Notes: generated by a model from the letters alone, not told the origin. 64,000 bases of DNA from Chryseobacterium sp. YIM B08800 (GCF_026163565.1 NZ_JAPDKN010000004.1:102204-166203); one strand, 5' to 3'; shown: positions 47,010-56,271, counted from the stretch's first letter. Translations and numbers: made by a program.

Positions 47010-48845
47010 ATGATTTTAAAAAGAGCATTAACCTTACTTTCTGTGTCTTCTTGTCTGACAATTTATTACAGTCAGGAAAAAAATATTGACACCGTATTTG
47101 TATTCGATAATCAGATGAAAAAAGTAAAACTTTTTCATTCTTTAACGACATTATCTCCTGCAGATATTCAAAAAAATTCTTCGAATCTTTCTGAGGTTTT
47201 ACGATTTCAGTCACCTGTTTATATTAAAGAAAATGGTCGTGGAGCTGTTTCTTCACCATCATTTCGCGGAACAACGGCTCAACAGACTGCTTTTGTCTGG
47301 AATGGAATCAATATTAATTCTCCGTTTTTAGGACAGGGTGATATTAATAATATTGCAGTTTTCGGATATGACCAGATGGAAATAAAATCCGGCGGCGGAA
47401 GTGTCATCTATGGAAGCGGTGCGATTGGAGGAAGTATTCATTTAAATAATGATTTAAGTTTTAACCAAGGCTTTAAAGGAGTATTCAATTCTGAAGTTGC
47501 TTCTTTCGGAACTTATAATAATTTTTTGAAAGCAGCGTATAGTAACGATAAATTCAGCTTTAAAGCTTCAGGAAATTATCTAATCAGCCAAAATGATTAT
47601 GAAGTTCCTGAAAAAAAGTACATCAATAGAAACGGAAAGTTTTACAATACAACTTTCAATATAGGCACAGCATATAAAATTGCAAAAAACCAGACGATTT
47701 CTTGGCAAAGTCAGTTTTATGATGCGACTCAGAACTATAGAATCCTTGAAGAGAACGGAAATAAAACCAGCTATCAAGCACAGACTTTTAGAAGCTTGGT
47801 TTCTTGGGACATCGACAAATCTAAAGTTTCAAACAGCTTAAAAGTTGCCTACACAGAAGATAATTTCAAATATTTCGGAGTTTATGATGCTCCTTTTACA
47901 AGTGGGGGAGTTAGTAAGAACTACATTTTTAAAAATGATTTCAATTACTTCATTATTCCTAAACTGAATTTTAATGTCATCGGAGAGTTTCAACAAAATC
48001 AGGGAGAAGGTTTAGGAACTTCAGAGCTAAGAGACGTTAGTAGAAATGTGGGTTCAGTTGCAGGTTTATTAAGATATTTTGCAACACCGAATCTTCGTTT
48101 TGAAGGTGGAATTAAGCAGAATTTTATAGAAGACATCAGTTCTCCTCTTCTCTACTCTTTCTCTGGAAAATGGAAAGCTAATAATTGGTATCAGATTAAT
48201 TTAAATTTGTCGAAAAACTTCAGATTTCCTTCATTTAATGACTTGTATTGGGAACCTGGAGGAAATATTAATTTAAAATCAGAAACTTCAATTCAGGCAG
48301 ATCTGAATCAGGAATTTAGCCTGAGTGGATTTAAATTAAGCATTACTCCTTATTATATTAAAATTGACAATATGATTCGCTGGATTCCGACAGCTTTTGG
48401 ATATTGGGCAGCTTGTAATACCGAAAAAGTAGAATCTTATGGTCTGGAATCTCAGCTTAGTTATCAAAAAAGTTTCAATGAAAATCATTCTGTAAAGCTA
48501 ATTGCTGGATATGCTTACACAAAATCCGTAGATTTGGAAAACCAAAAACAGCTGATGTATGTTCCGCTGCATAAGTTTACTTCAAATGTAGATTATCAGT
48601 ATAAATTTTTGAATTTGTTTGCACAGGGAATGTTTAACGGATTAACCTATACTACTTCTGATGAGAGCAAAAAATATGCGATCTACCCATATTTTGTAAT
48701 GAATGCGGGAGTTTCTGCCACAATTTTAAAAAAATATACTTTAGGAGTAAAAGTGAACAACATTACAAATACCGTCTATGAAACAGTGGAATACTATCCT
48801 TTACCTAAAAGAAATTACAATATTAACGCAACAATAAATTTTTAA
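47010..48845 (+). CDS. btuB: TonB-dependent cobalamin receptor (BtuB type)
   Basis: The 611-aa outer-membrane protein has a signal peptide (ending YYSQ), a plug (LSEVLRFQSPVYIKENGRG, SFRGTTAQQTAFVWNG, GGGSVIYGSGAIGGSIHLN) and a 22-strand barrel ending in aromatic residues (NYNINATINF). The leader holds a cobalamin riboswitch, which assigns the substrate as vitamin B12 or related corrinoids. Start ATG at 47010; another ATG at 47005 leads to an immediate stop. The next gene, a BtuG-like lipoprotein, starts 12 bases after the stop. Confidence 0.93.
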   Translation: MILKRALTLLSVSSCLTIYYSQEKNIDTVFVFDNQMKKVKLFHSLTTLSPADIQKNSSNLSEVLRFQSPVYIKENGRGAVSSPSFRGTTAQQTAFVWNGININSPFLGQGDINNIAVFGYDQMEIKSGGGSVIYGSGAIGGSIHLNNDLSFNQGFKGVFNSEVASFGTYNNFLKAAYSNDKFSFKASGNYLISQNDYEVPEKKYINRNGKFYNTTFNIGTAYKIAKNQTISWQSQFYDATQNYRILEENGNKTSYQAQTFRSLVSWDIDKSKVSNSLKVAYTEDNFKYFGVYDAPFTSGGVSKNYIFKNDFNYFIIPKLNFNVIGEFQQNQGEGLGTSELRDVSRNVGSVAGLLRYFATPNLRFEGGIKQNFIEDISSPLLYSFSGKWKANNWYQINLNLSKNFRFPSFNDLYWEPGGNINLKSETSIQADLNQEFSLSGFKLSITPYYIKIDNMIRWIPTAFGYWAACNTEKVESYGLESQLSYQKSFNENHSVKLIAGYAYTKSVDLENQKQLMYVPLHKFTSNVDYQYKFLNLFAQGMFNGLTYTTSDESKKYAIYPYFVMNAGVSATILKKYTLGVKVNNITNTVYETVEYYPLPKRNYNINATINF

Positions 48846-48857
48846 ATCAATAATATT

Positions 48858-49907
48858 ATGAAATTAAACAGACTATTACAGTTTATTTTTGGATTCGTCC
48901 TTTTATTTTCGATTTCGTGTACATCGGATTACGAAGAAGTTATCCCGGAAATAACTTATCAAAACGGACTCTTCATTACCAATGAAGGTAAATTCCAGAC
49001 TCCGAATGCAGAGGTTACTTTTATTACAAAAGATTTAAGCTTAATGCAAAATGACATCTACAAAGCAAAAAATAATAACGAAAATTTAGGAGACGTTCTT
49101 CAAACAATGGTTATCAACGGAGATAAAGCTTATCTTTTGCTTAATAATTCTAATAAAATTACAGTTGTAGATCGTTATACATTTAAAAAAGCAGGAGAAA
49201 TTACATCTCAGCTAAATAACCCTCGTTACATGGCGATTGCAAACGGAAATCTTTATGTTTCAAACGATCAATATGGAGGAGCAAAATTTGTAAATGTTTA
49301 TAAATTATCTGACAACTCTTTTGTAAAGAAAATTGACTTTGCATCAACAAGCACTGTTGAAAACGTTGTGGAAGCAGGAGGAACTATCTTCGTACAAAAC
49401 GCTTCTTACGGATTCGGAACTACGATTACAAAAATTAATCCATCAACCAACACGATCGATGGAGCAGCTATCCCGGTTCCAAACGGAAATATTACCAAAA
49501 CAATTTCGTCAAACGGAAATGTTTACGTAATTGCAGCAACAGCAACAGATTCTTATATCTACCAAATTTCATCTGCAGGAGCTATAACAAAAACGACTAC
49601 CCTTAACGGTATTGGAAACGGTAGAAATTTACAGGTTGATGGTGGAAGATATTATTTCAGCTCTTTAAACAAAGTTTATTCTATGGATATGAACTCTACT
49701 ACAGTTCCTAGTCCACTTTTCACTACTTCTGAAACTGATCCCAACTTTGCGGTTTACGGATTTAGCGTTATTGACGGAAGAATCTTTGTTTCTGATGTAA
49801 AAAAATTCACTGCAGCTAGCGAAATTACAGTTTACACCACTGCAGGAACACCGATTACTAAATTCACAGCAGGAATAGGTGCTACTTCAGTTTATAAAAA
49901 CTACTAA
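48858..49907 (+). CDS. Surface lipoprotein with beta-propeller, BtuG-like corrinoid-binding protein
   Basis: The 349-aa protein has a lipoprotein signal ending LFSISC, and the residues after the Cys (TSDYEE) fit the flavobacterial lipoprotein export signal that places lipoproteins on the cell surface. The mature part is a YncE/DUF5074-like propeller (LYVSNDQYGGAKFVNVYKL, GRIFVSDVKK). In Bacteroides, BtuG is a surface propeller lipoprotein that binds B12 with very high affinity and caps BtuB. Position right after btuB under a cobalamin riboswitch supports the same role; sequence identity to BtuG was not measured. Confidence 0.85.
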   Translation: MKLNRLLQFIFGFVLLFSISCTSDYEEVIPEITYQNGLFITNEGKFQTPNAEVTFITKDLSLMQNDIYKAKNNNENLGDVLQTMVINGDKAYLLLNNSNKITVVDRYTFKKAGEITSQLNNPRYMAIANGNLYVSNDQYGGAKFVNVYKLSDNSFVKKIDFASTSTVENVVEAGGTIFVQNASYGFGTTITKINPSTNTIDGAAIPVPNGNITKTISSNGNVYVIAATATDSYIYQISSAGAITKTTTLNGIGNGRNLQVDGGRYYFSSLNKVYSMDMNSTTVPSPLFTTSETDPNFAVYGFSVIDGRIFVSDVKKFTAASEITVYTTAGTPITKFTAGIGATSVYKNY

Positions 49908-49927
49908 TCTCTGTTTTTTTAAATAAA

Positions 49928-49958
49928 AAATGCGGTTTCTTTTGAGACCGCATTTTTT
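49928..49958. terminator. Terminator of the cobalamin operon (bidirectional)
   Basis: AAATGCGGTTTC pairs with GAGACCGCATTT (one mismatch), followed by a T run. The convergent gene ends at 49971, so both may use it. Confidence 0.88.
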
Positions 49959-49970
49959 TGCTTCCTGATT

Positions 49971-52313
49971 TTATCTTCTTGCTTTAAAATAAGCTTTAAA
50001 AAACTCACAACCACTGGTCAAATTTTCATACTGAACGGAGTAGTTATTTTTAAGATCCTGATAATATTTATTTTGTTCAAATCTTCTGTCTTCGTAGTAT
50101 TCAGCTTGAGAAGAATAATTTGTTGTATTTTCTCCAATAAAATCATAATTATAATTTTCGCACCTTCCCTGCATTCTTAAGCACAAAGCTTTAAATTTAT
50201 CGGTTTGAGCGTTTTCTAAAGCTTTTCCGTAATAGAACTTTGCAAGACTTGCCGTATTAAATTCCTGATTATCTTCGCGAATAGAATAATTTCCGGCCGA
50301 GCTAACAGAATATCGCCTCATCATCCATGCATTGCCATATTGCGACATATTATAATAACAATTTGCTACTAAGAAATAATAGTAATCTCTGTCTTTTTCT
50401 TTAGGATTATTAGCCTTATTAAGATATTCTATAAGCTTTTTGGTAATCGAAATTTTATTGATTCTGAAATGCTCTTTTTCAGGAATAAAATCGGGAGTAT
50501 ATTTTAAATGATAAAAAGGATTTTGATCAAAAATTTTACCTGATGAATAATAGCTGTCTTTGCCATCTCTTTCCCAAAGTGAATATTTCGCTTCAAAATA
50601 ACTTTCACCTAATTTATTAAAAGTATTCAATGCAAAACTCAATTTATTTTGTCTGATGTATTTCGTTCCTAATAAATCGTATAAAGCTTTAATTTCTGAT
50701 GAACTAAGCAAATGAAAACTTCTGTAAAATGAATCCGGATTTTTATTTAAACTTTCAATTTGATTAATAAAGCTCTGCAATTGTTCAGGTGAATAAACTG
50801 CATCTAAATAATCAAAATAATTATCATAATAGGTACCGTAGGTTTGATGAGAGTTTTTTAAAGATTTATAATAAACAAAATTATAATCAATATTTTCAGT
50901 AGAAGGATTGTTTAAAGAAGCATATAAAAGTGCAGCATCGTTACTATTTCCTAAATATTCAAGCTCTCTGCCTAAAGCAAAAATAAAATGTCTGTTGTGT
51001 TTATTTTTAATGATAATTTCTTTTGCAGTGTCTGGAATTTTAGCATTCCCATAGGTTTGATTAGTGAAAAGATTCAAAGCTTTTATGATTTCTACATTGT
51101 TTCTCAAAGGATTTTCAGAAGACAAAACTTTTTCCAATTCTGCAATCTGTTTTAAACTTTCTGCATAGTTTTTTGTCATCAATAAAAGCTCGGCTCTTGC
51201 ATATTTCCAGAAATTTGGGTTTTCAACTTTTGATAAATCAACTGAATCTATAAAATTCAAAACCTGTTTTGCATATTGTCTGTCAATGTCTGATCGTTCT
51301 AAAATTTTAAGAGCATTTTCGTTTTCAGAATTAGTTCCCCAATAATCATCATTCGTAGAAAAAAGAGAATAATAAGGTGTGAAAACCCAATCTTCAAGCT
51401 TTCCTAATTCACGATAAAGCAAAAAACTCAATCCATCAAACTTTGGATTTTCAGCATACATCTGCTTAATATTTTCCAAATTTTTATCCGGATTATAAAG
51501 TCCGTAAAGTAATAAAACATCGGCTTTTTCTTTTCCGGTTTTAGCCAAATTTAAAACATCAGCTTCTGGAACTTTTGATGAAAAATATTGCCATGAAACA
51601 AATCGCTTTTCAGGACTTGCTGCGAAAACTTTCGCAAAATATAGATTTTTTAAAGCAGAGTTTTTCTCGGAAATCGCTTTAAAATACAATGCCCAAACAT
51701 CAATCACATCATTAGTCTTATTTAGAGAAAAATATTGACTATAAATTTCCTCAATGCTTTTCATGTCTTTATTATAAAAAGCCAGACGAAGCGCCAAAAA
51801 AGCATATCTTTTTCTTAATTCTACTTTTCTGCTTTTTGAAGCCAAAACAGTTGCCTTATTTAATAAATCATTTCTTTTTGCAGTCGCAGTATTTTCATTT
51901 CTTTCCCAAGGATCATCTTGCCAAGTATTGAAATACTCACAGTTTTTTGCAAACTTCAAATAATTTATCGTTTCAACATCTTTTTTAGAATACAAATAAC
52001 GAAGAAAAGGATTGGCAGAATTTTCCTGAATATCCGAAAAACTATAGCTTTCTAAAACGGAAGAAATATCTGTAATAAGAACTTTATTATCACAATATTT
52101 TTTCCACAATTTTTCGTTATCCTGATTGGAAATTACAGCTTCAGAATTTTGCTCAAAGCTTAAAACCGAATAATAAAACGGAGAATAAGACTGATAAGAG
52201 AAGTTATTAGGATTCAAAAAATAAAATCGTACATCTTCTCCGTAAGGATAAAAACCACACGCAGAAAAAGCACTACTTAGTAAAATTGCTGTAAAAATGA
52301 CTAATTTCTTCAT
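49971..52313 (-). CDS. Exported helical-repeat protein, unknown function
   Basis: The 780-aa protein has a signal peptide with a possible lipobox (SSAFSAC, Cys19), followed by CGFYPYGEDVRFYFLNPNNF and then long alpha-helical stretches with spaced aromatic residues, in the style of TPR repeats (for example AYLLY-type helices around 250-650). The text GFYPYGE..RF is common to a conserved Bacteroidota family of unknown function. Its start overlaps the end of the upstream lipoprotein gene by 41 bases, so the two are translated as a pair. Confidence 0.78.
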   Translation of the reverse strand: MKKLVIFTAILLSSAFSACGFYPYGEDVRFYFLNPNNFSYQSYSPFYYSVLSFEQNSEAVISNQDNEKLWKKYCDNKVLITDISSVLESYSFSDIQENSANPFLRYLYSKKDVETINYLKFAKNCEYFNTWQDDPWERNENTATAKRNDLLNKATVLASKSRKVELRKRYAFLALRLAFYNKDMKSIEEIYSQYFSLNKTNDVIDVWALYFKAISEKNSALKNLYFAKVFAASPEKRFVSWQYFSSKVPEADVLNLAKTGKEKADVLLLYGLYNPDKNLENIKQMYAENPKFDGLSFLLYRELGKLEDWVFTPYYSLFSTNDDYWGTNSENENALKILERSDIDRQYAKQVLNFIDSVDLSKVENPNFWKYARAELLLMTKNYAESLKQIAELEKVLSSENPLRNNVEIIKALNLFTNQTYGNAKIPDTAKEIIIKNKHNRHFIFALGRELEYLGNSNDAALLYASLNNPSTENIDYNFVYYKSLKNSHQTYGTYYDNYFDYLDAVYSPEQLQSFINQIESLNKNPDSFYRSFHLLSSSEIKALYDLLGTKYIRQNKLSFALNTFNKLGESYFEAKYSLWERDGKDSYYSSGKIFDQNPFYHLKYTPDFIPEKEHFRINKISITKKLIEYLNKANNPKEKDRDYYYFLVANCYYNMSQYGNAWMMRRYSVSSAGNYSIREDNQEFNTASLAKFYYGKALENAQTDKFKALCLRMQGRCENYNYDFIGENTTNYSSQAEYYEDRRFEQNKYYQDLKNNYSVQYENLTSGCEFFKAYFKARR

Positions 52314-53316
52314 CGGTGTAATTGTTAAGTTGATTTTCGTCTAGGTGAAAAAGCGTTACGGTAATTTCTTTATCAAACTTGATATTTTTCTTGATGATTG
52401 CAATGGCTTTACTGATTTTATCTGCCGTTATTTCCTCGTACTTTATCTTGTCGCCCACTCTCAGATAGGTTTCGTAATTAATCACTGTATCTTTCTGTAC
52501 TTCATACCAAAGTGGTTTTATCTCTTTTAGATGAGGTTTAATATCTTTTACATCATACAAAACATTGGTAAACTGATTATTTTGATACAGTTGCATCCAT
52601 GAATAAACCGGAAGCGCAACATCCAGATGCAATGGATATTTTTTTTCTGTATTGAGGTAACTTTCTAATTCTTTCAAATCAAGAATTGAGTTTTTTGATT
52701 GATCCGCTAACGGATTAATGAGATTATAACACATTAAAGTCACTTTATCAACGGGTGGAACTCCCATTTTATCGGGATATTTATAAGGATATAATCTTAA
52801 AGTAGCTGAAATTTCCTTTTGAGAAATCGGCTTTAATTTCTTTAGAAAATAAAAATACTTATCCTTTGTAGAAGCAGTCCAATCACAATCAATCTGTAAT
52901 TCAGAGGTTTTCAAAGAGTCTAATCTTTCGTTTATATATTTATTAATTAAAAAATTAATATTATCTACCAGTTTATCTAAATCTTTCTCATTACTTTTCT
53001 GAAAAACTATATTTTTTATATAAACCGTAGGAATCACCTCATAAGAAGGTGTTTTTTTCTCATCACAATAAGAATATAAGGAAAAACTCGTTTTGGAAAT
53101 CGGATAATTTCCCATTGCGTCACTGTAATCGACCTCGAAAAATTTCACATACAATTTCTTGATATCCTGATTCACCAGCATATCTTTTTCTTTAGAACTT
53201 GCAACATAATCATTGGATTTCCAATAATAGAAAGCGTTTTCTACTTTTTCTACTTTTTTATTATTGCAGGAAAAAATAAGAAAAAGAAGGGGCAGAAATA
53301 AGAAGATTTTTTTCAC
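52273..53316 (-). CDS. Lipoprotein with TIM-barrel-like glycosidase-style domain, unknown function
   Basis: The 347-aa protein begins with GTG at 53316 (a TTG precedes; there is no ATG nearby). Signal sequence ends LFLIFSC with Cys17. The body has alternating strand/helix text with acidic clusters typical of glycosyl-hydrolase-like barrels: ELQIDCDWTASTKDKYFYFL, KVTLMCYNLINP and PLHLDVALPVYSW. No family name can be given with certainty. It overlaps the following 780-aa gene by 41 bases, a conserved-looking coupling. Confidence 0.75.
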   Translation of the reverse strand: MKKIFLFLPLLFLIFSCNNKKVEKVENAFYYWKSNDYVASSKEKDMLVNQDIKKLYVKFFEVDYSDAMGNYPISKTSFSLYSYCDEKKTPSYEVIPTVYIKNIVFQKSNEKDLDKLVDNINFLINKYINERLDSLKTSELQIDCDWTASTKDKYFYFLKKLKPISQKEISATLRLYPYKYPDKMGVPPVDKVTLMCYNLINPLADQSKNSILDLKELESYLNTEKKYPLHLDVALPVYSWMQLYQNNQFTNVLYDVKDIKPHLKEIKPLWYEVQKDTVINYETYLRVGDKIKYEEITADKISKAIAIIKKNIKFDKEITVTLFHLDENQLNNYTDEEISHFYSNFTK

Positions 53317-53419
53317 CAATAAAATTTTAAATATTAAACAGTTTTAAGTAGGAACATTACACAAATGTAATAACAAAAATCGTTCAAATTTTAAGATTTC
53401 ATTAACAAATAAACAAAGT

Positions 53420-53713
53420 TTAGTTTTTGATGATTTTTCGTAAAATTAAAATTTCGATAACTCCAATAAACCACCAAACAGGAAACCTAAGATAAGTATA
53501 AAGAAGTGTAAAATTATCGATAAAAGGCTGATCTTTAATCATATTTTGAATTTCAAAATCCATTGAAAAAAACGGAATTATAAATCCAAAAAATAAAAGC
53601 GCCATCAGAAATAAAATTCTATTGCGCTTTTTAATTATATTATATTTCCAAACTCCAAAATTGAAGATGAAAATAATTGCTAGAATGGTGTAATCAAATG
53701 TTCCAAAAAACAT
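53420..53713 (-). CDS. Three-helix membrane protein, unknown function
   Basis: The 97-aa protein has helices at about 5-25, 34-52 and 75-92, aromatic-rich (FPVWWFIGVIEIL). The ATG directly follows the stop codon of the nucleotidyltransferase gene, so it is translationally linked to it. No family is recognised. Confidence 0.68.
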   Translation of the reverse strand: MFFGTFDYTILAIIFIFNFGVWKYNIIKKRNRILFLMALLFFGFIIPFFSMDFEIQNMIKDQPFIDNFTLLYTYLRFPVWWFIGVIEILILRKIIKN

Positions 53714-55135
53714 TTAAGCCAGTGTTAATCCCAGTTTTTCAGCTTCAGCAATGACAAAACTTTTCGCTTCTTCATGATCGTTTCCAATTTCACCTTCCAA
53801 AATTGCTTCTTTTACTTTTTCCTTTAAAATTCCTATTTCACGGCCGGGCTTTAGATTAAACATCTCCATAATTTCTTCCCCAGAAATAGGCGGTTGAAAA
53901 TTTCTCACCTGATCTTTTTCCTCAACTTCTTTTATTTTGACAGCAACATATTGAAAATTCTTTTTAAACTTTTCCTGTTTTTTAGAATTCTTGGTCGTGA
54001 TATCTGCTTTACAAAGCGTGAATAAATCTTCCATATCTTCTCGTGCATCAAACAAAAGTCTTCTCAATGCAGAATCTGAAGCATCATCGGTAATTAATGC
54101 AATCGGTCTTGATGAAAGTTTTACCATCTTCTGAACGTATTTCATATCAGCATTCAACGGTAATTTCAGTTTTTGAAATAATGTTTTCACCATTTTTGAA
54201 CCTAAAAATTCATGCCCATGAAAAGTCCAGCCTGTTCCTTCAACGAATTTTTTTGTCGGTGCTTTCCCAATGTCATGAAGCAAAGCAGCCCAACGAAGCC
54301 ACAGATTATCGGTGTTTTCAGAAATATTATCAACCACTTCCAAAGTATGGTAAAAATTATCTTTGTGAGTTTGTCCTTCTACTTCTTCTACGCCTTTCAA
54401 ATCAATCAACTCAGGGATAATTAATTTCATTAAACCTGTTTCTTCCATTAATTTTAAACCAACAGAAGGTTTCTGTGAAAGCATGATTTTGTTGAACTCC
54501 ACCATGATTCTTTCCATAGAAACAATCTTGATTCTTTCTGCTTCTTGCTTAATGGCGTTTAAAGAATTTTCTTCAATCGTAAAACTTAAAGTTGATGCAA
54601 ATCGAACTGCTCTCATCATTCGCAAAGGATCATCAGAATACGTTTGAGCAGGCTCTAAAGGAGTTCTCAGAATTCCCTTTTCAAGATCACCAATTCCATC
54701 AAAAGGATCGATTAACTCTCCAAAATTATCTTTATTCAAAGAAATCGCCATTGCATTGATGGTAAAATCTCTTCTTTTCTGGTCATCTTCAATCGTTCCA
54801 CCTTCTACTTCAGGTTTGCGGCTATTTTCGGTGTAGCTTTCTTTTCTTGCGCCTACAAATTCCAATTCAAGATCTTTGTATCTAATCATCGCTGTTCCGT
54901 AAGTTTTAAAAACAGAGACCTTCATTTTAGGATCAATTTCTTTCCCTACATTTTGGGCAAGCTCAATTCCGCTTTGTTCGGTCACAAAATCAATATCCGT
55001 TGATGCTTTTCTTTTCATCAGCAAATCCCGAACATAACCGCCAACAATATAAACCGACTGATTGTTTGCTGCTGCCACTTCAGAAATAATTTTGAAAAGT
55101 TTTAAATTTTGATTTTGATTGAGGTTGATAAACAT
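53714..55135 (-). CDS. CCA tRNA nucleotidyltransferase/poly(A) polymerase family, with HD domain
   Basis: The 473-aa class II nucleotidyltransferase has YIVGGYVRDLLM and the metal-binding pair in STDIDFV, RRDFTINAMAISL, and a basic helix region, then an HD domain (LLHDIGKAPTKKF, HGHEFLGSKM). It adds or repairs the CCA end of tRNA. The HD domain may give phosphohydrolase activity as in gammaproteobacterial CCA enzymes. A small membrane protein gene follows with no gap. Confidence 0.94.
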   Translation of the reverse strand: MFINLNQNQNLKLFKIISEVAAANNQSVYIVGGYVRDLLMKRKASTDIDFVTEQSGIELAQNVGKEIDPKMKVSVFKTYGTAMIRYKDLELEFVGARKESYTENSRKPEVEGGTIEDDQKRRDFTINAMAISLNKDNFGELIDPFDGIGDLEKGILRTPLEPAQTYSDDPLRMMRAVRFASTLSFTIEENSLNAIKQEAERIKIVSMERIMVEFNKIMLSQKPSVGLKLMEETGLMKLIIPELIDLKGVEEVEGQTHKDNFYHTLEVVDNISENTDNLWLRWAALLHDIGKAPTKKFVEGTGWTFHGHEFLGSKMVKTLFQKLKLPLNADMKYVQKMVKLSSRPIALITDDASDSALRRLLFDAREDMEDLFTLCKADITTKNSKKQEKFKKNFQYVAVKIKEVEEKDQVRNFQPPISGEEIMEMFNLKPGREIGILKEKVKEAILEGEIGNDHEEAKSFVIAEAEKLGLTLA

Positions 55136-55303
55136 TTTTTTTAAGATGTTAGATTTTAGATGTCAGATATTAGACTTACAATTATTTTAAAATTGTTAAT
55201 CTTTATCTAATGTAAAACCACTAAGAGATCAGATTTTAAGCTAATAATTTCCCGACTTCTTAATGGTTAAATGATTTTGCAAAGATAATTAAAATCTTTT
55301 CTT

Positions 55304-55852
55304 TTATTCGCGAAGAACTTTTATTCTGCTGTCACTCCAGATTTTTATCACAGAAGAACCTGAATATTTTGAAACCACGTCTCTGTTTTCTTCCACTGCA
55401 AAATCTACTAAATCGATAATTTCGGGAGAAATATCAGAGAATTTCAACGGACTTTTATCTCCACTAAAGTTAGCCGAAGTTGAAACTAATGGTTTATTTA
55501 ATTTCGTAATGAGTTTTTTACAAAAATCATTTTTTACCAGACGAATTCCTACGCTTCCGTCTTCTGCAAGAAGTTCTTTTGGTAAGCCTCTTGGGTTTTC
55601 GTAAACGATAGTTACAGGTTTTTCACTCAAATCGATAATTTCCCACGCCATTTCTGGTACGTCGACCAAATCCTGCAATCTTTTTTCAGATTCCACCAAA
55701 ATAATCATGGATTTGTTTTTTTCGCGCTTTTTAATATCGAAAATTTTGTTGATGGCGTCTATATTTGTTGCGTCACAGCCAATTCCCCAGATGGTGTCTG
55801 TTGGGTATAAAATTGTTCCGCCGGATTTTAAAATTTGTATGATGTTTTCCAT
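55304..55852 (-). CDS. tsaC: L-threonylcarbamoyladenylate synthase (YrdC/TsaC type)
   Basis: The 182-aa protein has the YrdC signatures: ILYPTDTIWGIGCDA, IKKREKNKSMIILV with the KxR..KR-like binding stretch, and PLVSTSANFSG. It makes threonylcarbamoyl-AMP for t6A37 of tRNA. Start at 55852 (MENIIQILKSGG): a longer frame begins four codons earlier inside the inverted repeat of the neighbouring mobile element. That element's end lies only 5 bases upstream of this ATG, so the original leader and promoter have been displaced. Confidence 0.93.
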   Translation of the reverse strand: MENIIQILKSGGTILYPTDTIWGIGCDATNIDAINKIFDIKKREKNKSMIILVESEKRLQDLVDVPEMAWEIIDLSEKPVTIVYENPRGLPKELLAEDGSVGIRLVKNDFCKKLITKLNKPLVSTSANFSGDKSPLKFSDISPEIIDLVDFAVEENRDVVSKYSGSSVIKIWSDSRIKVLRE

Positions 55853-55857
55853 TGTAT

Positions 55858-56256
55858 TTGTCATTGCGAGGAGCGAAGCAACGAAGCAATCTCAAAAAGG
55901 ATTCATAATATCCTTAATGTCTTCGGTCAAATCTCTCCATTTGGGATTAATTGAGTTTATTAAATCTATTTTTTTCTGTCTTGAGCCTGCCTTAATTTGT
56001 TTTTCTCTAAAAATCGCGTCGCCGATTTCTTGAAAAGATTCCCAATAGACAAGTTTACATACATTATATTTTGATGTAAAGCTTAATTCAAACAACTTTT
56101 CTTTATGTTGCTGAATTCTTTTTGGAAGATTAGATGTCACACCAATATAAAGAACTGTATTGTTTTCATTGGTCATAATGTAAATAAATCCGGCTTTCAT
56201 CTGTTTAGTTTTTAAATTATGAGATTGCTTTGTCGCTTCGCGCCTCGCAATGACAA
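55858..56256. mobile_element. Compact element: GIY-YIG nuclease gene between 36-bp inverted repeats
   Basis: Left arm 55858-55893 and right arm 56221-56256 match as inverted repeats at 33 of 36 positions; the outer 14 bases (TTGTCATTGCGAGG) are identical. Each arm contains GCGAAGC and a second AAGC-type unit, like REP sequences. Between them lies one gene only, with 20 bases on its 5' side. The 3' arm supplies the stop codon (TGAGATTGC). The 399-bp unit has been placed directly in front of tsaC. No target duplication beyond the shared TTG is evident. Confidence 0.75.
55892..56200 (-). CDS. GIY-YIG endonuclease, single-domain (UPF0213/YhbQ-like)
   Basis: The 102-aa protein is little more than one GIY-YIG domain: FIYIMTNENNTVLYIGVTS provides the two signature tyrosines (Tyr7, Tyr18), Arg28 follows in LPKRIQQHK, and Glu66 in FREKQIKAG is the expected metal-binding catalytic acid. 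All residues needed for cleavage appear present. The family nicks or cuts DNA and includes homing endonucleases, UvrC N-domains and small stand-alone proteins. Its gene fills an inverted-repeat-bounded element, which suggests a role in spreading that element. Confidence 0.9.
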   Translation of the reverse strand: MKAGFIYIMTNENNTVLYIGVTSNLPKRIQQHKEKLFELSFTSKYNVCKLVYWESFQEIGDAIFREKQIKAGSRQKKIDLINSINPKWRDLTEDIKDIMNPF

Positions 56257-56271
56257 TAAAATTAAAAATTT

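Noticed and set aside
46897..47214. 105-residue minus-strand frame across the cobalamin riboswitch and btuB start
   Set aside because: It is antisense to the conserved riboswitch and to the btuB signal peptide, whose assignment is strong.
54097..54424. Plus-strand frames of 107 and 70 residues inside the nucleotidyltransferase gene
   Set aside because: Antisense to the HD domain; no independent evidence.
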